Positions 31,362-45,010 of a stretch of DNA of 64,000 nt are shown here, piece by piece (within the stretch, counting starts at the first letter, position 1; the number at the start of each line of letters is the position of its first letter). The notes below the pieces were generated by a model. The model was not told where the DNA came from and did no database searches. It worked only from the letters and a program-made list of their open reading frames with translations. A program made the translations under genes and the position numbers. Source of the DNA: Paralichthys olivaceus (taxonomy: Eukaryota; Chordata; Actinopteri; Pleuronectiformes; Paralichthyidae); NCBI RefSeq assembly GCF_024713975.1, contig NC_091095.1, positions 8,323,501-8,387,500 on the forward strand. The letters run 5' to 3'.

Positions 31362-32439
31362 CACCAAGCCCCAGTCAAAACAAAATCCCACAGACACACT
31401 AACCAAACTGACAAAAATTATAAAGAGATACACCCAGATGCAATCATCATTAGAGACCCACCCACAGATACAATGGTAAAATATGGGATCTTCAACAAAT
31501 TCTGTGTCAGAAACCACTTTCTATCATATGTGTGATTATACTGCATCTACAAAAAAATAAAACAATGACAACAATTATTAAAAAGGCCATCCACACTCAT
31601 TCCAGTGCCGTACTGTCGGTCTATATTTGTTTTGCTGATTAGGCCTGTCCTGCATCTTCTCTACTCTTTACATTGATTGTGGGACGACCTACAAACATAA
31701 TGGGCATAACTTCCTCCATAAGAATTTTAAAGTCACCTGACTGGCTGTGCTTGTTATGCTATAGATAACTGCTATCAGGGGTGTAGTTAAGCTTTTCAAT
31801 TTATGTTTGAATGGTTTTCACAAGTTTTCCAATGAATCTCAACTCATTATTGTCCCATTCTTTGGGTTCTGCCACTTTATAGCTTGAAGAAAGAGCCCTA
31901 ATGTCAAATGACAAAACTTGTAAGATTAATTTCAAAACATTATTGAACCATGTGTGTAAAACTCTTCAAACATTGCTCAGTAGGGGACAGCACATGTTTC
32001 CAACATGTGCTAGAACCAGGTGAAAATTGTGCCATATATCAAGTTTGTTCAATAAATCACTGTGTAGGCTGTCTGTCACATTGAGGTCAAGTTTGTTAAA
32101 TAATCTTAAAATTGGCCAGTAGGGGGCACCACACACTTTTGTTTGGAGGCAAATTAAAGATTCTTCTTGAGAGTAGGTGCTGGATGCAAAGTGTTAAATT
32201 ACGTATATGAAGAAGTTAAAAATGAACCAACTTCAGTTCGCAAAGGCAACGTTGTTTCAGCGTTACACTATATTTTGGACAATAATTCTTGTGTTTCATA
32301 CAAATATAACTTTTACATTGCAAATAAAAGTACTCTGTCTGGTTTAGGTGAAACCTCTACCAGTGACATAAGAAGTTGCGTCATAGACCTGCCATCAAAT
32401 GATCACAGGGTATTGTCACCACCAGTGAGATTAATGCTA

Positions 32440-33579
32440 CTAAAATGATTTCTTTGACAGTTCACATTTTAGATTGGGGTCATTTACTCTTTGCCACATA
32501 AGATAGTTGCCTGCTGGAAGGAATCTGTGCACCAGTAAAATCTCTTTATAAAAGCAAGGATCAAATTCATCTAGTTTTTTAGAGGGAATGTACATTCCTG
32601 AGGTCTTCACACCCATATGGGAAACAGGACTAAGTCCTGCTTTGACCATACACATCCCCATGTAAACATCATCAATAGGAATAAAAGGGATGGACTGGGA
32701 CATTTTGTATATGACCATAGCTGTATAGCCAGACAGGAGGAAGCCCCCACCACCACAATAAGGGGGATAAGAGTCTGACTCCTGTACTTGTACTGGGACA
32801 TAGTACTTGCTCCCTGGGTCTCTAATGGGCCCCGAGGTCTGGAGCAAATTTCCAGTAAAGAGGTGCTTGCTTCCATCATTGTCCCTGAGGCCTTGGAGAT
32901 ACTCAACCATGTTGTCTGTGTTGGCAAAAACATCATCATCACCATTTAGCAAGAAGCGAGCTTTCGGACAATTTCTTTCCATCCATTCTAAGAAGAGTAC
33001 CTGCTTCAAGGTGAGGTTGTAGAACGTGTCTCTAAAGTCCCATTGAAGAATGTCATTGTATTCATTTTGTTCCATTTCAAGAAGTTTGTTCTGTCTTATT
33101 TTTTCAAAACCAGAACCCGTCACTCCTGAGATGAAGATCCTCTTGATCTGCACACCATTGTGCGACCTCTCTTTAGCCCAGGTTTTGCGCAGTACCTCTC
33201 GACGTTCATAGTTATCAGGAATGCTTTTAATGACCAGGAGGAGGAAGACTTCTGCAGATTTATCAGCTCCATCACATTTGTCAGGAGTGTCCAGTATCAT
33301 GGGAAAATGTCGACAGTGTTTATTGTAGAGAAAGTCTTGTATATTTTGAGGAAGAGAGCTGAAGCCTTCGACATTTCCAGCAGACATGTTTGTTTGGCAT
33401 TTCGGCCAGGAGTATACATAGGAGTTGTTTGAGGGGGACTTTCTTATTTTAGTGCCCTCCTCTCTTACATGTATGGGGCTGCAGATGGGTCTTTTGTCAG
33501 TAAAATCTTTACAGAGATGGAAGACCAACAGACTCAAAGCTGCTGCCAGCAAGAAAGACTTGATGCTGATTTTTCCCAT
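32440..33579 (-). CDS. b3gnt3-like: B3GNT3-like beta-1,3-N-acetylglucosaminyltransferase, copy 2
   Basis: 379 codons, with the same anchor, GT31 motifs (DDD at 214-216, IDDVYMGMC) and C-terminus as copy 1. The frame is open upstream to 33717, but the start is placed at MGKISIKSF because a splice acceptor (ctctgcag) ends 10 bp above that ATG and the upstream codons are intron-like. A cluster of changes sits just after the metal-binding motif: H244N, I246L, Y248T, V249S and W256G relative to copy 1. The rest of the protein is nearly identical. This looks like a short conversion tract or local selection near the substrate site. Confidence 0.9.
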   Translation of the reverse strand: MGKISIKSFLLAAALSLLVFHLCKDFTDKRPICSPIHVREEGTKIRKSPSNNSYVYSWPKCQTNMSAGNVEGFSSLPQNIQDFLYNKHCRHFPMILDTPDKCDGADKSAEVFLLLVIKSIPDNYERREVLRKTWAKERSHNGVQIKRIFISGVTGSGFEKIRQNKLLEMEQNEYNDILQWDFRDTFYNLTLKQVLFLEWMERNCPKARFLLNGDDDVFANTDNMVEYLQGLRDNDGSKHLFTGNLLQTSGPIRDPGSKYYVPVQVQESDSYPPYCGGGGFLLSGYTAMVIYKMSQSIPFIPIDDVYMGMCMVKAGLSPVSHMGVKTSGMYIPSKKLDEFDPCFYKEILLVHRFLPAGNYLMWQRVNDPNLKCELSKKSF

Positions 33580-34678
33580 CTTTAAAACTCTGCAGAGAAA
33601 AAAAAGATTTCTTATCAACACATCTCTGCACACAATTTTGTCATTCATGGAATTAAGTAAAAATGTCCAACACAGCCTCGACAAAATGTCTGCAATAAAA
33701 AAAAGCACACATTTCAATTTACTGTGTTGCTTTTTAACACCAGATTCCGAATTTTACATTTGAGGCCATAAATAAACATGTGCTTATTTAGATCCAGCGG
33801 ATTCAGAACAACGTCATCATTCATTAGTCATTGACCATCATTCCACTCTGTCTTTTAGCTCTGTTTTTGGTCTCCACCGACTCCTGGGAGAAGTAAAATA
33901 TCTCTACGATGTTAAGCAGCTAGTCACTGAGGTTGTCATTCTGATTCTAAGCAGGGAGTGCTCATGAGTTGCTAACAATAGCTGCCGGCATTGTCTGAAA
34001 ATGCTATGCGAGTGGTGAGTGTGAATCAAACAGTAAAGTTGAGGCTAACTGCTTAAGAAGGAACTGAAACTTCGATAAATCTCTATAAAGCTACGAGGGG
34101 CTGCAGATTTAGATGAGAATTCCCATGTGGGGTCATCATTGTCATTATTCTGAACTGAAATGAGACACATTTTGAATATCACTGTTGCGAGGCAAACAGG
34201 AGAGAGCGGATTGAGCTTCTGAGCAGACATGAGGTGTTTTGAAAAATCCTTACCTACTTTATTCTTACATGGAGTGGGGGGGTGGCAACAAATCAAATGC
34301 TGTAATGTCTCTTTGCTGTCATGTGTGAATTAGGTTGCACCGGTGATGTCAGACATTAAGTCAGTAAAACAAACTAAAATATGAGCTTAGTGAAAAAGGA
34401 ACCGCCCAACACAACTTGACGTTTTCACATTTACTGCATAATGACAGAATTAATGAGCTGCCTGGACCTGGCACTAACCACACCCTGTTGCTCAGTGTGA
34501 AGAAACTATGCAGCAAAACCCACAACTGACTTATAGCATGACACTTAAAAATCTACCACAACTAAATCAGTCAGTCAGTAAGCTGGGAGCAGCTCCAGTG
34601 TATTATATTATACTACTGTGGAAGACTACACGTTGAGCCTGTCAGAAGCCTTAATATCACATTATGTATATTACACAG

Positions 34679-34689
34679 ACACACACACA

Positions 34690-34739
<50 letters not shown>
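34679..34739 (+). repeat. (CA)n microsatellite (unit 2)
   Basis: An interrupted CA tract, shorter than in unit 1. Confidence 0.95.
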
Positions 34740-34740
<1 letters not shown>

Positions 34741-35353
34741 GCATACTCTTCCCTTAACCATCACACATTCATTTCAAAACCTAACCTTCACCTGCTTTTA
34801 AAACTTCTTTAAACAGACTGGCCAAAATGTCCTCACTTTGCCAAAATGTCCTCAATCTGTAAAGTCTTTGCTCAAAACCTCGAGTGTCACAAAGAAACAC
34901 AAATACAAATGCAGTTGGTTACAAATTTACCCTTTAATACATTAATGAACACACTTATATTCCATGACTTAAAAATGACCGGAGTTCATCATTTCTGTCT
35001 GTTTAACTCAAATGCATACATTAGAACATTTTAAAAATATGATATCAACATAAGTAGGCTTACAGTCAGTTGTTGGAAAAGCTGGCAGGCAACAAGAAAA
35101 CCTCCAAAAAATTAAGAAACAATCCACACAGTAAAAACTGGGAAATGGACAGGAACAAAAACCAGCTGAGGAAAACTAATCTGGATTTAACAGGTGATGG
35201 GTTTCACATCTGAGTTTAACAAACACTTTGGGGTGGGACAAAGAATCACAATAGCAGGAGCCAAGATGATGACAAGAGCTAAAGCAACAAAGAGACACGC
35301 CACATAAATATGAATAACTTTGGTCGAGCAAAACAGGAAAAACATGTATGAGT

Positions 35354-35466
35354 ATCTCTCTCTCTCTCTCTTTCTGTCTCTCTCTTTTTATCCGCTCCCC
35401 TTTTCTCTCTCTGTCTGTGTCTCTCTCTTTCTGTCTCTCTCTTTCTCTTTCTGTCTCTCTCTCTGC
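35354..35466 (+). repeat. CT-rich simple repeat (unit 2)
   Basis: Equivalent of 20828-20940. Confidence 0.95.
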
Positions 35467-38400
35467 CTGAGTCGGAGCAGAACACCTGCTGCTCTTCATC
35501 AGTTACTCAAGCCCCTTTATATGCTCTGCCCTGCCAGGTCGTAGATTCAGCTTCCACTTAGTAACACTAGCTCCTTATTACATCTATTGTGATTGAAGTC
35601 TTTTTGGCCTTGACTCATCACCATTGTGTTCTCCTCTTCTCCCCCGGTCCCTGTCACTCTGAATTACTACAACAACACCGCTCCACTGCTCACTCTGAAC
35701 CCCAGCTGTCCTCTGCCTCCTGCTCCGTTCTGGTTTTGGATTGAGACCCCCTGCCATCACCTTCATCTCTTGCTGCAGTATTTGCAATAAAAGCCCTGAA
35801 CTCATCCGCCGTCCAGAGGAACAATGACAGATATTTATCCTTTAGAATTAATATTTGATATGTGATGACTGTTCAAATACACATTTGTACATGTTGTTTT
35901 AGTAGTGTTGACCTGGCCTGTGTGACAGCACTGTGTCCTGCTCTCAAGAGGAAAGACAAATAAGCACAGAGGATTTAATTTCCCCCAGGAAAATGATTCT
36001 TACTGATAAGAGAGAGGACTCCGGTGAATGTTGGATCAGATACACTCGTGGCAGGAACAGCGACAGCAGGAGTTTCTTGAGAATAATTTTGTCCAGTGTC
36101 TGGAAAAACACAGCTGAACTCTGGACTCTCAGACAGCAGGTCGACTACACACCCGTGCCGGGACGTCCACATACATATGATACACATACCCTAAGAAGCA
36201 GCAGAATGTCCTAATGTTGAGATGAATCAGTGATTGCAAGGCTCTCACAGGGAACTGGTGTGACTGTTGGTGTTAAATATTAAACTTTCCACTTGTTATC
36301 TTTAAGAGTCCAATGTGTCAAAATTGTTCGGCAGGTTTTATTCACCTTGACTAATATTTATCTGGCTTGAAGAAAACAAAAAGGTGGTGACGTGACTCAA
36401 ACAGTGCGATGTCTGAATTTCAGTGAAAAAAGTCCCAATGAACATAGAATATTGCCTGATACTCACATTAATTGTATCAAGGTTGGAAAACTAAAAATCT
36501 GTTTATTTTTCCATGACACATATTTAAATTGATCTTTTTCCTGAATTTCATTGATTAAGAGGTGTACATTGAAACTTACTTGTGTGAAATAAAAATACAT
36601 TTACTTCTGTTACTGTACTCAGGTAAATGTTCATGTACCACTAAAGTAAGATGAATCAAAATGAAATGAAAGTTGAAGTAAACTAGAGGAAGACTTTTCT
36701 GAGACCTGATAGTAGATTTCTGTCTGGTTTGTTGACCATAACGCTTGAGTGGCTTAACAAACAGACTCTTGGTTTTGAATCATAAGACTGACCTGCCATT
36801 TAAAGATGTAGACGCCCGGGCATTATTATTTCATGCTGCACCAAAGTTGTTGATTGACTCATTACCAACCATCCTTGTGAAAATCCTTAACAACTTAACT
36901 GTGGTGGTAAAGCCGTGTAAGTCAATGTTTTCTTGCTGTCTCCTCTTTGCACATAACATGTTTATTTTCACTGCTAACCTTTTTCTTGCACTGACTTAAC
37001 AATCAGTGTTCATAATAAAATGAAAGTAAATTTGCTTTATCACAGTTCAAATTTGTGACTTGGACATTTGCATTTCAGCTATTTCAAAAGGGTTTGTTAA
37101 GCAGTTGACAGCATCTTTAGAACCAAGTTCACAGCTTTTCAAAGTAAAAAGCTCTGACTTAACTGTATTTGAGTTGAAAAGTAAAAGGATGGTAATATAT
37201 GAATCCAGATCAGAATGTGGACTTAGAACCCAACATGTGTTGATGTATTTCCATGGAATGTGTAGCCTCTCCCTGTGTAAATACATGATCATAAGTAATG
37301 TGTTTAACCATCTCTTTGAGTCCAGTTTTGTTAGCAAATCCAAATCCATGGAAAAGCCTTTAAAGCAAACAGTATGTAATTTCCACACTGTGATGCAACA
37401 ATGTGCGAAATGCATTATTAGACCCACAGTTGTGCTTTGAGCACTGCTTCTTCTATTTCCTCCTGTGAACTAACAGAACAAACAACTCAGATGAAAACAT
37501 GACATAACCACCAAAGGTAAAAATGTAAATCTGTATGTGGCTCGACCCTCTGAGAGGGCTGCTTCTGCCAGCACGACGTTTTTACATAGGGTTTGCCTCA
37601 TAAATTGAACAGAGAGAGAGCCTACTGCCCATCACCTGAAGTTCTTTATGTCAACATTTACTTCAGCCCTTGTGTGGTTTCTGGTATGACTATGTCCTTG
37701 TACAAAAGTAGGCCTATATATTCAAATAAATGTCAGTAATATACAGTATGAACTCCTGCTCCTACAAATATTCCTCAATAAAATCCTTTTAAAAATAAAG
37801 AAATGGATTCAGTGGACAGATATGCTCGAGCGATTTTATTTTGAAACGGGTACAGGAAGTTTTGCAAACATTTATGTATTGGACTGATAAACGCTGACAC
37901 TATGCTGAAAGATTTGCTCTGTTTATTTTACTGTGAACCACACAGGGCGCAGAAAAAAACTCAAATGTGTAGAAGAGCAGCTGTACTGCAGTCGGTGTGG
38001 CAGCTGTTACTGTTGTCGAGCGTTAAGGACAGAGGATGTCCCAACTTGTGAAGCCCTATGAGACATGGCGATTTGTGAATATGGGCTATACAAATCAAAT
38101 TTGATTGATTAATTTAGCTCTATGTTGCTTCTCCTTTCACAATCAAAAAACATTAAACACATGCACAAATGTTTCTCCAAATGTTTGCGGCCTCCGACAG
38201 GAAATGTGATCAAAGAGAGGAGGAAGTGACAAGAAAAGCAGGATCCAGTTAGGACTGTGTTATGATTCAATTATGAAACACACACCACTGCACACACTAT
38301 AATGTGGAGCTGCTGTGTTTGCTTTTCCATGGATTTAATCCTCTGTATTTTCTCACCAGCTAACTGCTCCTTCAGGACGTCACCCGTGATACATATAGGT

Positions 38401-38647
38401 GCTGTAGTGAGAAGAAAACTGCTCCACAGTGCAACTGCAGCCAGTGTGGCCTGCTGGGGATCAAGAGCGAAGGCTTTCAATATTGACTTATCAATCACAG
38501 TTGACCTGTTGGTTACCTTTGGTTTAGAGACCAACTATACAAGGAGTCATTGTATTAGATGGTTGATCCACATGTTAGCATAGTAATACGCTAAACCAAG
38601 ATGGTGAACATGGAAAACATTATAGCTGCTAAACATGTGCATGTTGG

Positions 38648-39940
38648 CCTTGTCTTTGTGAGCATGTGAGCCTGCTAATGTTGACACATATCACACGTTA
38701 ACAGGCAGGAAAGGATCAGAAGCATCTTTTTACTAATGATCCTTTTCTTCTTATTAACTGATTATTTTGATGTTTCTCCCTGAAATCCATTAGACTATAT
38801 GAAATCAGCCTCTATGTTCAGCACAGGGAATTAAATACACTTCTAATCTAAATGTCTTTCCCACAGTTATACAGGGACATTCTTTCAGTTCACTAAACTC
38901 AATCTATGATGGTTATCTCCCTATCCTTTATTCATCAGCACATGTAATGTCACCAAACTGGATCAAGCTCAAGTCATTCATGCTCACAAGTGAAGCAACT
39001 GACGTAAATGTGTTTTAGTGAAGTAAAGGTTAGCACAGTTTGAACACTTTGGAACGTCGAGGACTGAATTATATGAGTCATAGAATGGTAGAGCATATAC
39101 CTCCACCAAGGCTCAACTGTCCCTTCAATTTAAGGGATTATACTTTGAAGGCTGGTGCTGCAGTGAGAAGAGGAAACCTCATTCTGAAGAACACGTCAGG
39201 CTGGGGCGTTGCACCTGGCAACAATGTTGATGATACTGTCAAATCTTGCCACGTTGCATTCTGTCAGTAGTCCCATCTCAATTATAAATCTTGCTATACA
39301 AACAGCAGTGCTAAGATGTGACAGCTCAGGTGTTTCTGCTGCAACTGTTTGTCTTGTTCATTTATGCTGCACGTTGCTGTTCTTCCTGTTGGTCTTGAAA
39401 CAGCTCATACCCTACATTGTGAAACGTCTCTTTTAGAGCAGTGATAGTACAGATTTGGTCATCTTTGTCGTAACAAATCACTTTGAGCTGCATTTTATGT
39501 ATGAAAGGTGCTGTATAAATAAAATGTATTATTATAATAGTATTATCTTGAAAGGTTTACATTTGGATCAGAGTGATTCAATTAATCTTGCTTTGGAAAA
39601 CGCGGCATTAAAACATCCTGGAGAGCAAAGCAAGGGATTTCCAAATCTGATCATTGATGAACCACTGAGCCCTGGAGACAATGAATGTGTGTGTAACACT
39701 TCCTGACCTTCTATCCAAAGGTTGAGATATTTTGGTCAGGACACATGTGGTGGACTGACCCAGTGTGTGGCGGCTGCAGACGCTACAGCTCCACTCTGGT
39801 ACCTGTATATAGGGCCTCGTCCTCATCGGGCCCAGTACAGTGTGTGGTTTGAGGCCAAAGCCGCCACGGGCCGAGTCCTGATAAATGTGGGGCCAGTTCT
39901 ACGTGCTCTGTGCCAGTCACGCTCATCCGGTGTGCTCCTT
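38648..39940 (-). pseudogene. LRP fragment at end of unit 2: intron 6 and truncated YWTD exon
   Basis: Same extent as in unit 1. The exon part is 39803-39940, with TGA directly after YWAR. A 1-bp loss within it (ggccgagtcc for gggcccgagtcc) also shifts the frame. Confidence 0.85.
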
Positions 39941-40370
39941 ATGATTTTTGTTTTTGTTTTCTTCATACATGTGACATGTTTTTGCACAACCTGGATGAGC
40001 TGTGATACAATCGTGTGCATCAGCACTCAGTGAACAAATGTAACCTCGAACCAACCTAGATAAAGCAACAAGAGTCCTCAATGTTGCAGAACAGGACAGG
40101 ATTTCCTGTCAGACTGGATTGTGTGGAGAGAAACAACAGTAGCGTGATAATGTGACCTCAGCAGTAGGTTTAAAACATTCAGTTTCCCCTGTGCTCATTG
40201 TCCTATCTCATGTATTTGAACGTGTTGTGAATGAAATGAACTGCCACCACAATATATTTCAAGCAGGTGAACACATGATTGATCGACTTCAGATTTGTAA
40301 AATGTTTTGCTGTTTTTTAAGTGTTTGTCATTCTCTGCTCATTGAGAAGAGTTTAAAACCACAGCCACAG
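39941..40370 (+). repeat. inverted copy of LRP intron 3 segment (end of unit 2)
   Basis: Reverse complement of about 3410-3815, as at the end of unit 1. Confidence 0.8.
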
Positions 40371-41407
40371 TGACAGCCACCACAAACATTTGGTCAAACC
40401 AGTAGACTGGATGATTTGGGTGGCGGTCGCCATGTTTGCTGTTGTGAAGGTCATGGTGTTCTTCTGTGGTGTTGAGCGGAGTCTCTCAGCACGTCGCTGC
40501 CCCCCGGAGGATACAGAGGAGAACTGCAGCAATAGATGCTCATTCCATGTGAATTAGTGACCAGGTCATTCACATCCTCAGCAGAGTGACTGTATGTCAA
40601 AGTTTGGGTAAATAATTATATGTGTATGTTGAATTTGAGTGAAAAGAAGAAAAATACATTGTAAAAAAATCATCATATGTTAATGCACTGTTATTTTTTA
40701 AATTAAATTAATCAAAACATGAATAACACTTATGAACTGATTTGGCCTTAACTTAACTTAAGACAGGTCAACAATTGTCATTAGGAACTAGAATGGCATA
40801 TCTCTGCATAATTCCACCAAGTCCCAACAGCTTCCTCTTTGGATTTGCACCAAATTGGACACATTTATACAAATCAAGTGTCAATTTGTCATATGCAAGT
40901 TAACACAGGGTCAAAAGCACAATGAAAGGTGTTGGACAAGAATAAATCAATAAGCTCAGCAATGCAGTAGTTAAATTAAAATAAAAGCAAGGTAGAAAGA
41001 GCTTAATAGAAAAAAGTCAAATACATCACGAAACTAAGACTATATACATTCAAAGATGCAATGTGAGATTCGTTGCAAATGAAGTGATGACTTTAACTGT
41101 GTGGAGTGTATGTGTGTAGTTATTGCACCATATGTGTAACAGTTGTGATTCACATGTTTCCGAATAATGCGCAAACAGGCAGGAAAAATGTGCAGAGGGT
41201 CAAGATCCATGAATTATTACCTGAAAAATCGACAAAAATGTTGTTAAATAGTGAATATGGCCCGAATAACACAAACAAGTTCAGGCCACATTTGGAACCT
41301 TTGGTTAATGTGTGGAATTGCTTCGGCTTACTTGTGACTCAGATCTGGCCCGACTGTCATCACTTCATGCAATATGTGGGCTGTATGTGGTGTGAGCAGG
41401 ATGGATG

Positions 41408-41820
41408 GACGAGATGAGACCCCGGAGCTGTGTGGTTCGACCCAGCCTCGGCCACAGACCCCTCATGAATGTGCAGCTTGAGAGTATCATTGTGGAGACA
41501 GGCAATGCATCGGCCAGGCCTGGAGGTGTGACCACGCACCCAACTGCTCTGACAACAGCCACGAGGACTGTGGACTGTGGTGAGTGATGTGATCTGACTC
41601 TTTCATTTCTGCCAACACCACTGACTGTGTTACATTAAAATTACACCTTTATCTAAAGCAACTCACTTTTTTTGGAAAAACAATAAAGGATCCCACTCAG
41701 ATTTGTTGAGCTCATTGGCTTCTCACACGTGTAACAGAGGAGCTAGGAATAGAACCAACAATTAATAGCTGAACTGCTCAACCACCTGAGTGCAGCATCA
41801 ATGTGGTGCGTGCAAAGTCG
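41408..41820 (+). pseudogene. inverted relic of LRP LDL-A exon (unit 3)
   Basis: Same structure and in-frame TGA as units 1 and 2. Confidence 0.85.
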
Positions 41821-42031
41821 CACCAGGTGTTCTGCTCCGACTCAGACAGAGAGAGATTTTATTTTTTATTTTTACAAAAACCCCAACCCACTATTTTTAT
41901 ATTTGCATTGTTAAAATCTGTCCGTTTTAAAATAAAGTGCTAATGTAAATTAATAATTAAAAATACATCAATCAGTTAAAAAATGTGGAAAAGACAGCTG
42001 ATCATTGGTTACAGTGCGGATTATGTTTTTA

Positions 42032-42109
42032 AAGAGAGAGAGAGACAGACAGACAGACAGAAAGAGACAGAAAGTGAGAGAAGGGGGGGGAAGAGAGAGA
42101 GAAAGAGTC
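42032..42109 (+). repeat. GA-rich simple repeat (unit 3)
   Basis: A shortened GA/GACA tract with a G8 run. Confidence 0.95.
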
Positions 42110-42475
42110 AGAAATTATAGATTTATTATATCTCTGTAGACCAGCTGTTGGTCTGTGATGGAGCAGATAACCTCACTGTGTCCTGACATCAGCCTGAAAC
42201 TCTCCAGGTCATGAGTCGCTCTGTAAAAACTAAAATCAATTAAAACAAATACTCATTACTCCTGCAGTCTCTGATAGTGTCAAAAAACCTGCAGCACTGA
42301 CATCCTGTCCACCTTGTTGGTTGGTGCATATACATTAATAAATACTAACGTTACAGTTTCAAACTGTGATCTCGAATCCTCATTCCACCACATCTCGCAC
42401 TTTATCTGGACTATCCAAGAAAATGACTATGGCTCCATTCATGCGGGAAGCCGACTTGACGCTGCGGTAACCGAA

Positions 42476-43481
42476 ATGGATGCAGAAATGGACTTATTCT
42501 CTTTCCTGAAAACGCGAAAATACCTGATAGTGTCATCAACCAATTAAAAGATGATAAGGTAAATATAGATGTTAACTTTAGTGACATAAAGTAAGCAATA
42601 CATGTCTAGCCTAATGATGCTAGCTTCCTCTATCTGCTATGTTAATGTAATTTTTCAAACGTTTTTGACATGTGCCTTGCTTATTACAGATCGACATCAA
42701 CGTCATAGATGTTATGACAGATGAGGAGTTAGGACAGTATATCAAACCATTTGGGGACAGACTTGCACTCAGAGCATTTTGTCGTAAAAGAACTGTGACA
42801 AATGAAAAGTCAGGAGGAGTGGAGACAGTTAAGTCCGCTCTCATGCAAAGAGTAAGAGACAGGCTCGGGGAACATCGGAAAACTCCCGCCAACAGAGACA
42901 CGGAAGGCTCTGGTATTGTTGGCAATAAACATGCAGTCAAAGCCACTCGGCGGGTTGAAATGGGATGGCTCCACTTTGATAACGGCACTTATCACCAGAT
43001 CAAAACAAGAAATGGAGGTGGAACACGGCACCTGTCAGTCCAGAAATCAGTAACTATGGGTGAACTGCTGGAGACGGGCAAGGGCTTGTTTTTTCAAAAT
43101 GGATATTCATCCAAAGGACCGGTGGAAGACTTCGAGTTTGATATTCGTGATTACAATCACTATGCGCCGGTATGGCCGGCCACTTGCCGTGCAAGAGAGT
43201 TGGAAGTCGGTGTCAATGTGCACATTGCACTGGCAATGGATGGAAGAGAAAGTGCTCTGCCTTACCTGTATGTATGGGAATGTGCCCCAAGGTATAACAC
43301 GCCAGCGTCCCTTTCATGTCTCGGAGCAGTGCTCCTTTCTCGGTTTTGCCAGTTACTACCGTTGCTTTGTGGAGGCGACAGTTGGTGGCCGAGCTTGTGG
43401 GCATTAAGCCCAACAAAAGGTCAGGTCACGCCCTGGGCACCGCATGGACAGTTCAGTGTGAGGAAAGTTTTGAGGGCTTAA
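42476..43481 (+). pseudogene. SAM-like gene fragment with exon 1 frameshift (unit 3)
   Basis: Exon 1 (42476-42558) is 83 nt instead of 84. One base is missing after the codons for KTR, so translation from the ATG stops at 42547. Exon 2 (42690 onward) is still open to 43481. The upstream region has two short extra pieces absent from units 1 and 2. Confidence 0.7.
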
Positions 43482-44965
43482 AGTCAAGGTTGGTTACAGC
43501 CCCTGTACTGACATATACTGATTTTTCACGCCCTTTCATCTTAGAGATTGATGCCAGCCATAGTGGCCTTGGGGCTGTCTTACCACAGGAGACGGACAAC
43601 CGTGTCAGGCCCGTGGCTTACGCCAGCAGAGGCCTTCGGCCCATGGAGTGCAACATGTTAAACTACAGCTCCATGAAGCTGGAATTCCTTGGGCTCAAGT
43701 GGGCCATGACGGAGATGTTCTGGGAGTACTTGCTGGGGCATAAGTGTGTTGTGTACACTGACAATAACCCGTTGAGCTATCTCCTGTCTGCCAAGCTGGG
43801 GGCCACTGAACACCGATGGGCTGCTCAACTGGCTGCTTTTGATTTTGACCTAAAGTATCGCTCAGGTCGCAGCAATAAAAATGCAGATGCCCTTTCATGG
43901 CAGTATGTATCTGCCCCCAACATAGTGGCACATTCCTTGCCTGGAACCTCTGTCCCCACCAGTCTCCATCGAGCTTCACGTCCGGCTCCTGTAATGCTGG
44001 CAACTCAGTCAATGGTCTCTGTTCTCCTGTCCCATTCTGCTTCTGACATCTGTTCCTTGCAGGAGGCTGATGCCCTGCTAAAGGATGTCTTTGTGTTTTG
44101 GCAGCGGAAGGCATCGCCTATCTCAGTTGAAAGGGGACAGCTTTCCAGGTCGGCTAAGGCACTTTTGCATCAGTGGGACCGCCTAGGGGAGAAGGACGGG
44201 GTCTTCCGCCCAGATGGGGGAGAACAGTTACTACAGCTCGTTTTGCCTGCAGTCCTCAAGCAGGAGACTTTGAACCAGCTACACCAAGAACATGGCCACA
44301 AGGGCATTGAGCGGACCACTGAACTAGTCCGGCAGTGTGTACCTATGCTGGGTCAGTTAATGTACCTGAGAGACCACAGTGCCCGGGGTCGTCACAAGAT
44401 CCAAGATCTCTGGAGCTCAGTAATTTACCAAGTTTTGAAGGCTCCTCTTGGTGAGGGAGCAGTGTACACTGTTGCACCTGTGAATGACCTGCACAAGGTC
44501 AGGAATATGCATCGGGACATGTTAAAGGCCATAGTCCGGCCTGAGGTTCCTGAGTCCCCACCGCGGTCGGCGTACCCACCTCCCCTGGTGGCACTCGATG
44601 GTAGCTCTTCTGGTGAGAGTGACTTATGGCTCTTGGTCCCAGAAACTCCTTATCCATCCATCGCAGTAGTACCAAGCTCCTCTGGTCGTACGGGTCCTCC
44701 TGTTGGGGACCGGGTAGGGGCTGGGATCATTTTGGACACACCTCCAGCCCATGGCAGTCCTGCACAGCTAGCCTTTCCGTTGTCCCCAACTGATCAGTCC
44801 AGTACGAGCCAGCAGGCATTGCGTCGGACAGCCCGTTCCACAGCTGGTCACCATTCTAATGTCCACCATCTCCCTCAGTCTTCAGCTCATGTGGATAATA
44901 CAGCCAGAGGACCTCAAGGGCTGGTAGGTAATGCCCAGTTAGCCATCTTTAGGCCTTGGTGTTAG
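43317..44965 (+). mobile_element. Ty3/gypsy pol remnant with integrase-core deletion (unit 3)
   Basis: A single open frame (about 549 codons from 43316) covers the RNase H region, the integrase zinc-binding segment (HQEHGHKGIERTTELVRQ) and the C-terminal part of pol up to the stop at 44965. About 765 bp spanning the integrase catalytic core is missing at 44336-44340, relative to units 1 and 2. Several glutamine codons intact here are stops in units 1 and 2. The element has no 5' half and cannot be autonomous. Confidence 0.88.
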
Positions 44966-45010
44966 CGTTGTGACCTTTTGTTGGTCCATCGTCGGGCCGA
45001 CGATGCAAAA

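Larger units (their letters stand above)
25880..40406 (+). repeat. tandem unit 2 (about 14.53 kb)
   Basis: Direct repeat of unit 1 with only a few percent difference by eye. It starts with the truncated ndufa7 exon 1 (minus-strand ATG at about 25906, first codons MATATQIIQ, then foreign sequence). Contents match unit 1 in order. Segments not listed separately are non-coding equivalents of those described for unit 1. Confidence 0.9.

Noticed and set aside
33580..33717. 46-codon N-terminal extension of b3gnt3 copy 2
   Set aside because: The frame is open only because of a shorter A-run. A splice acceptor lies just above the MGKIS start, copies 1 and 3 lack the extension, and the extension would come before the membrane anchor.
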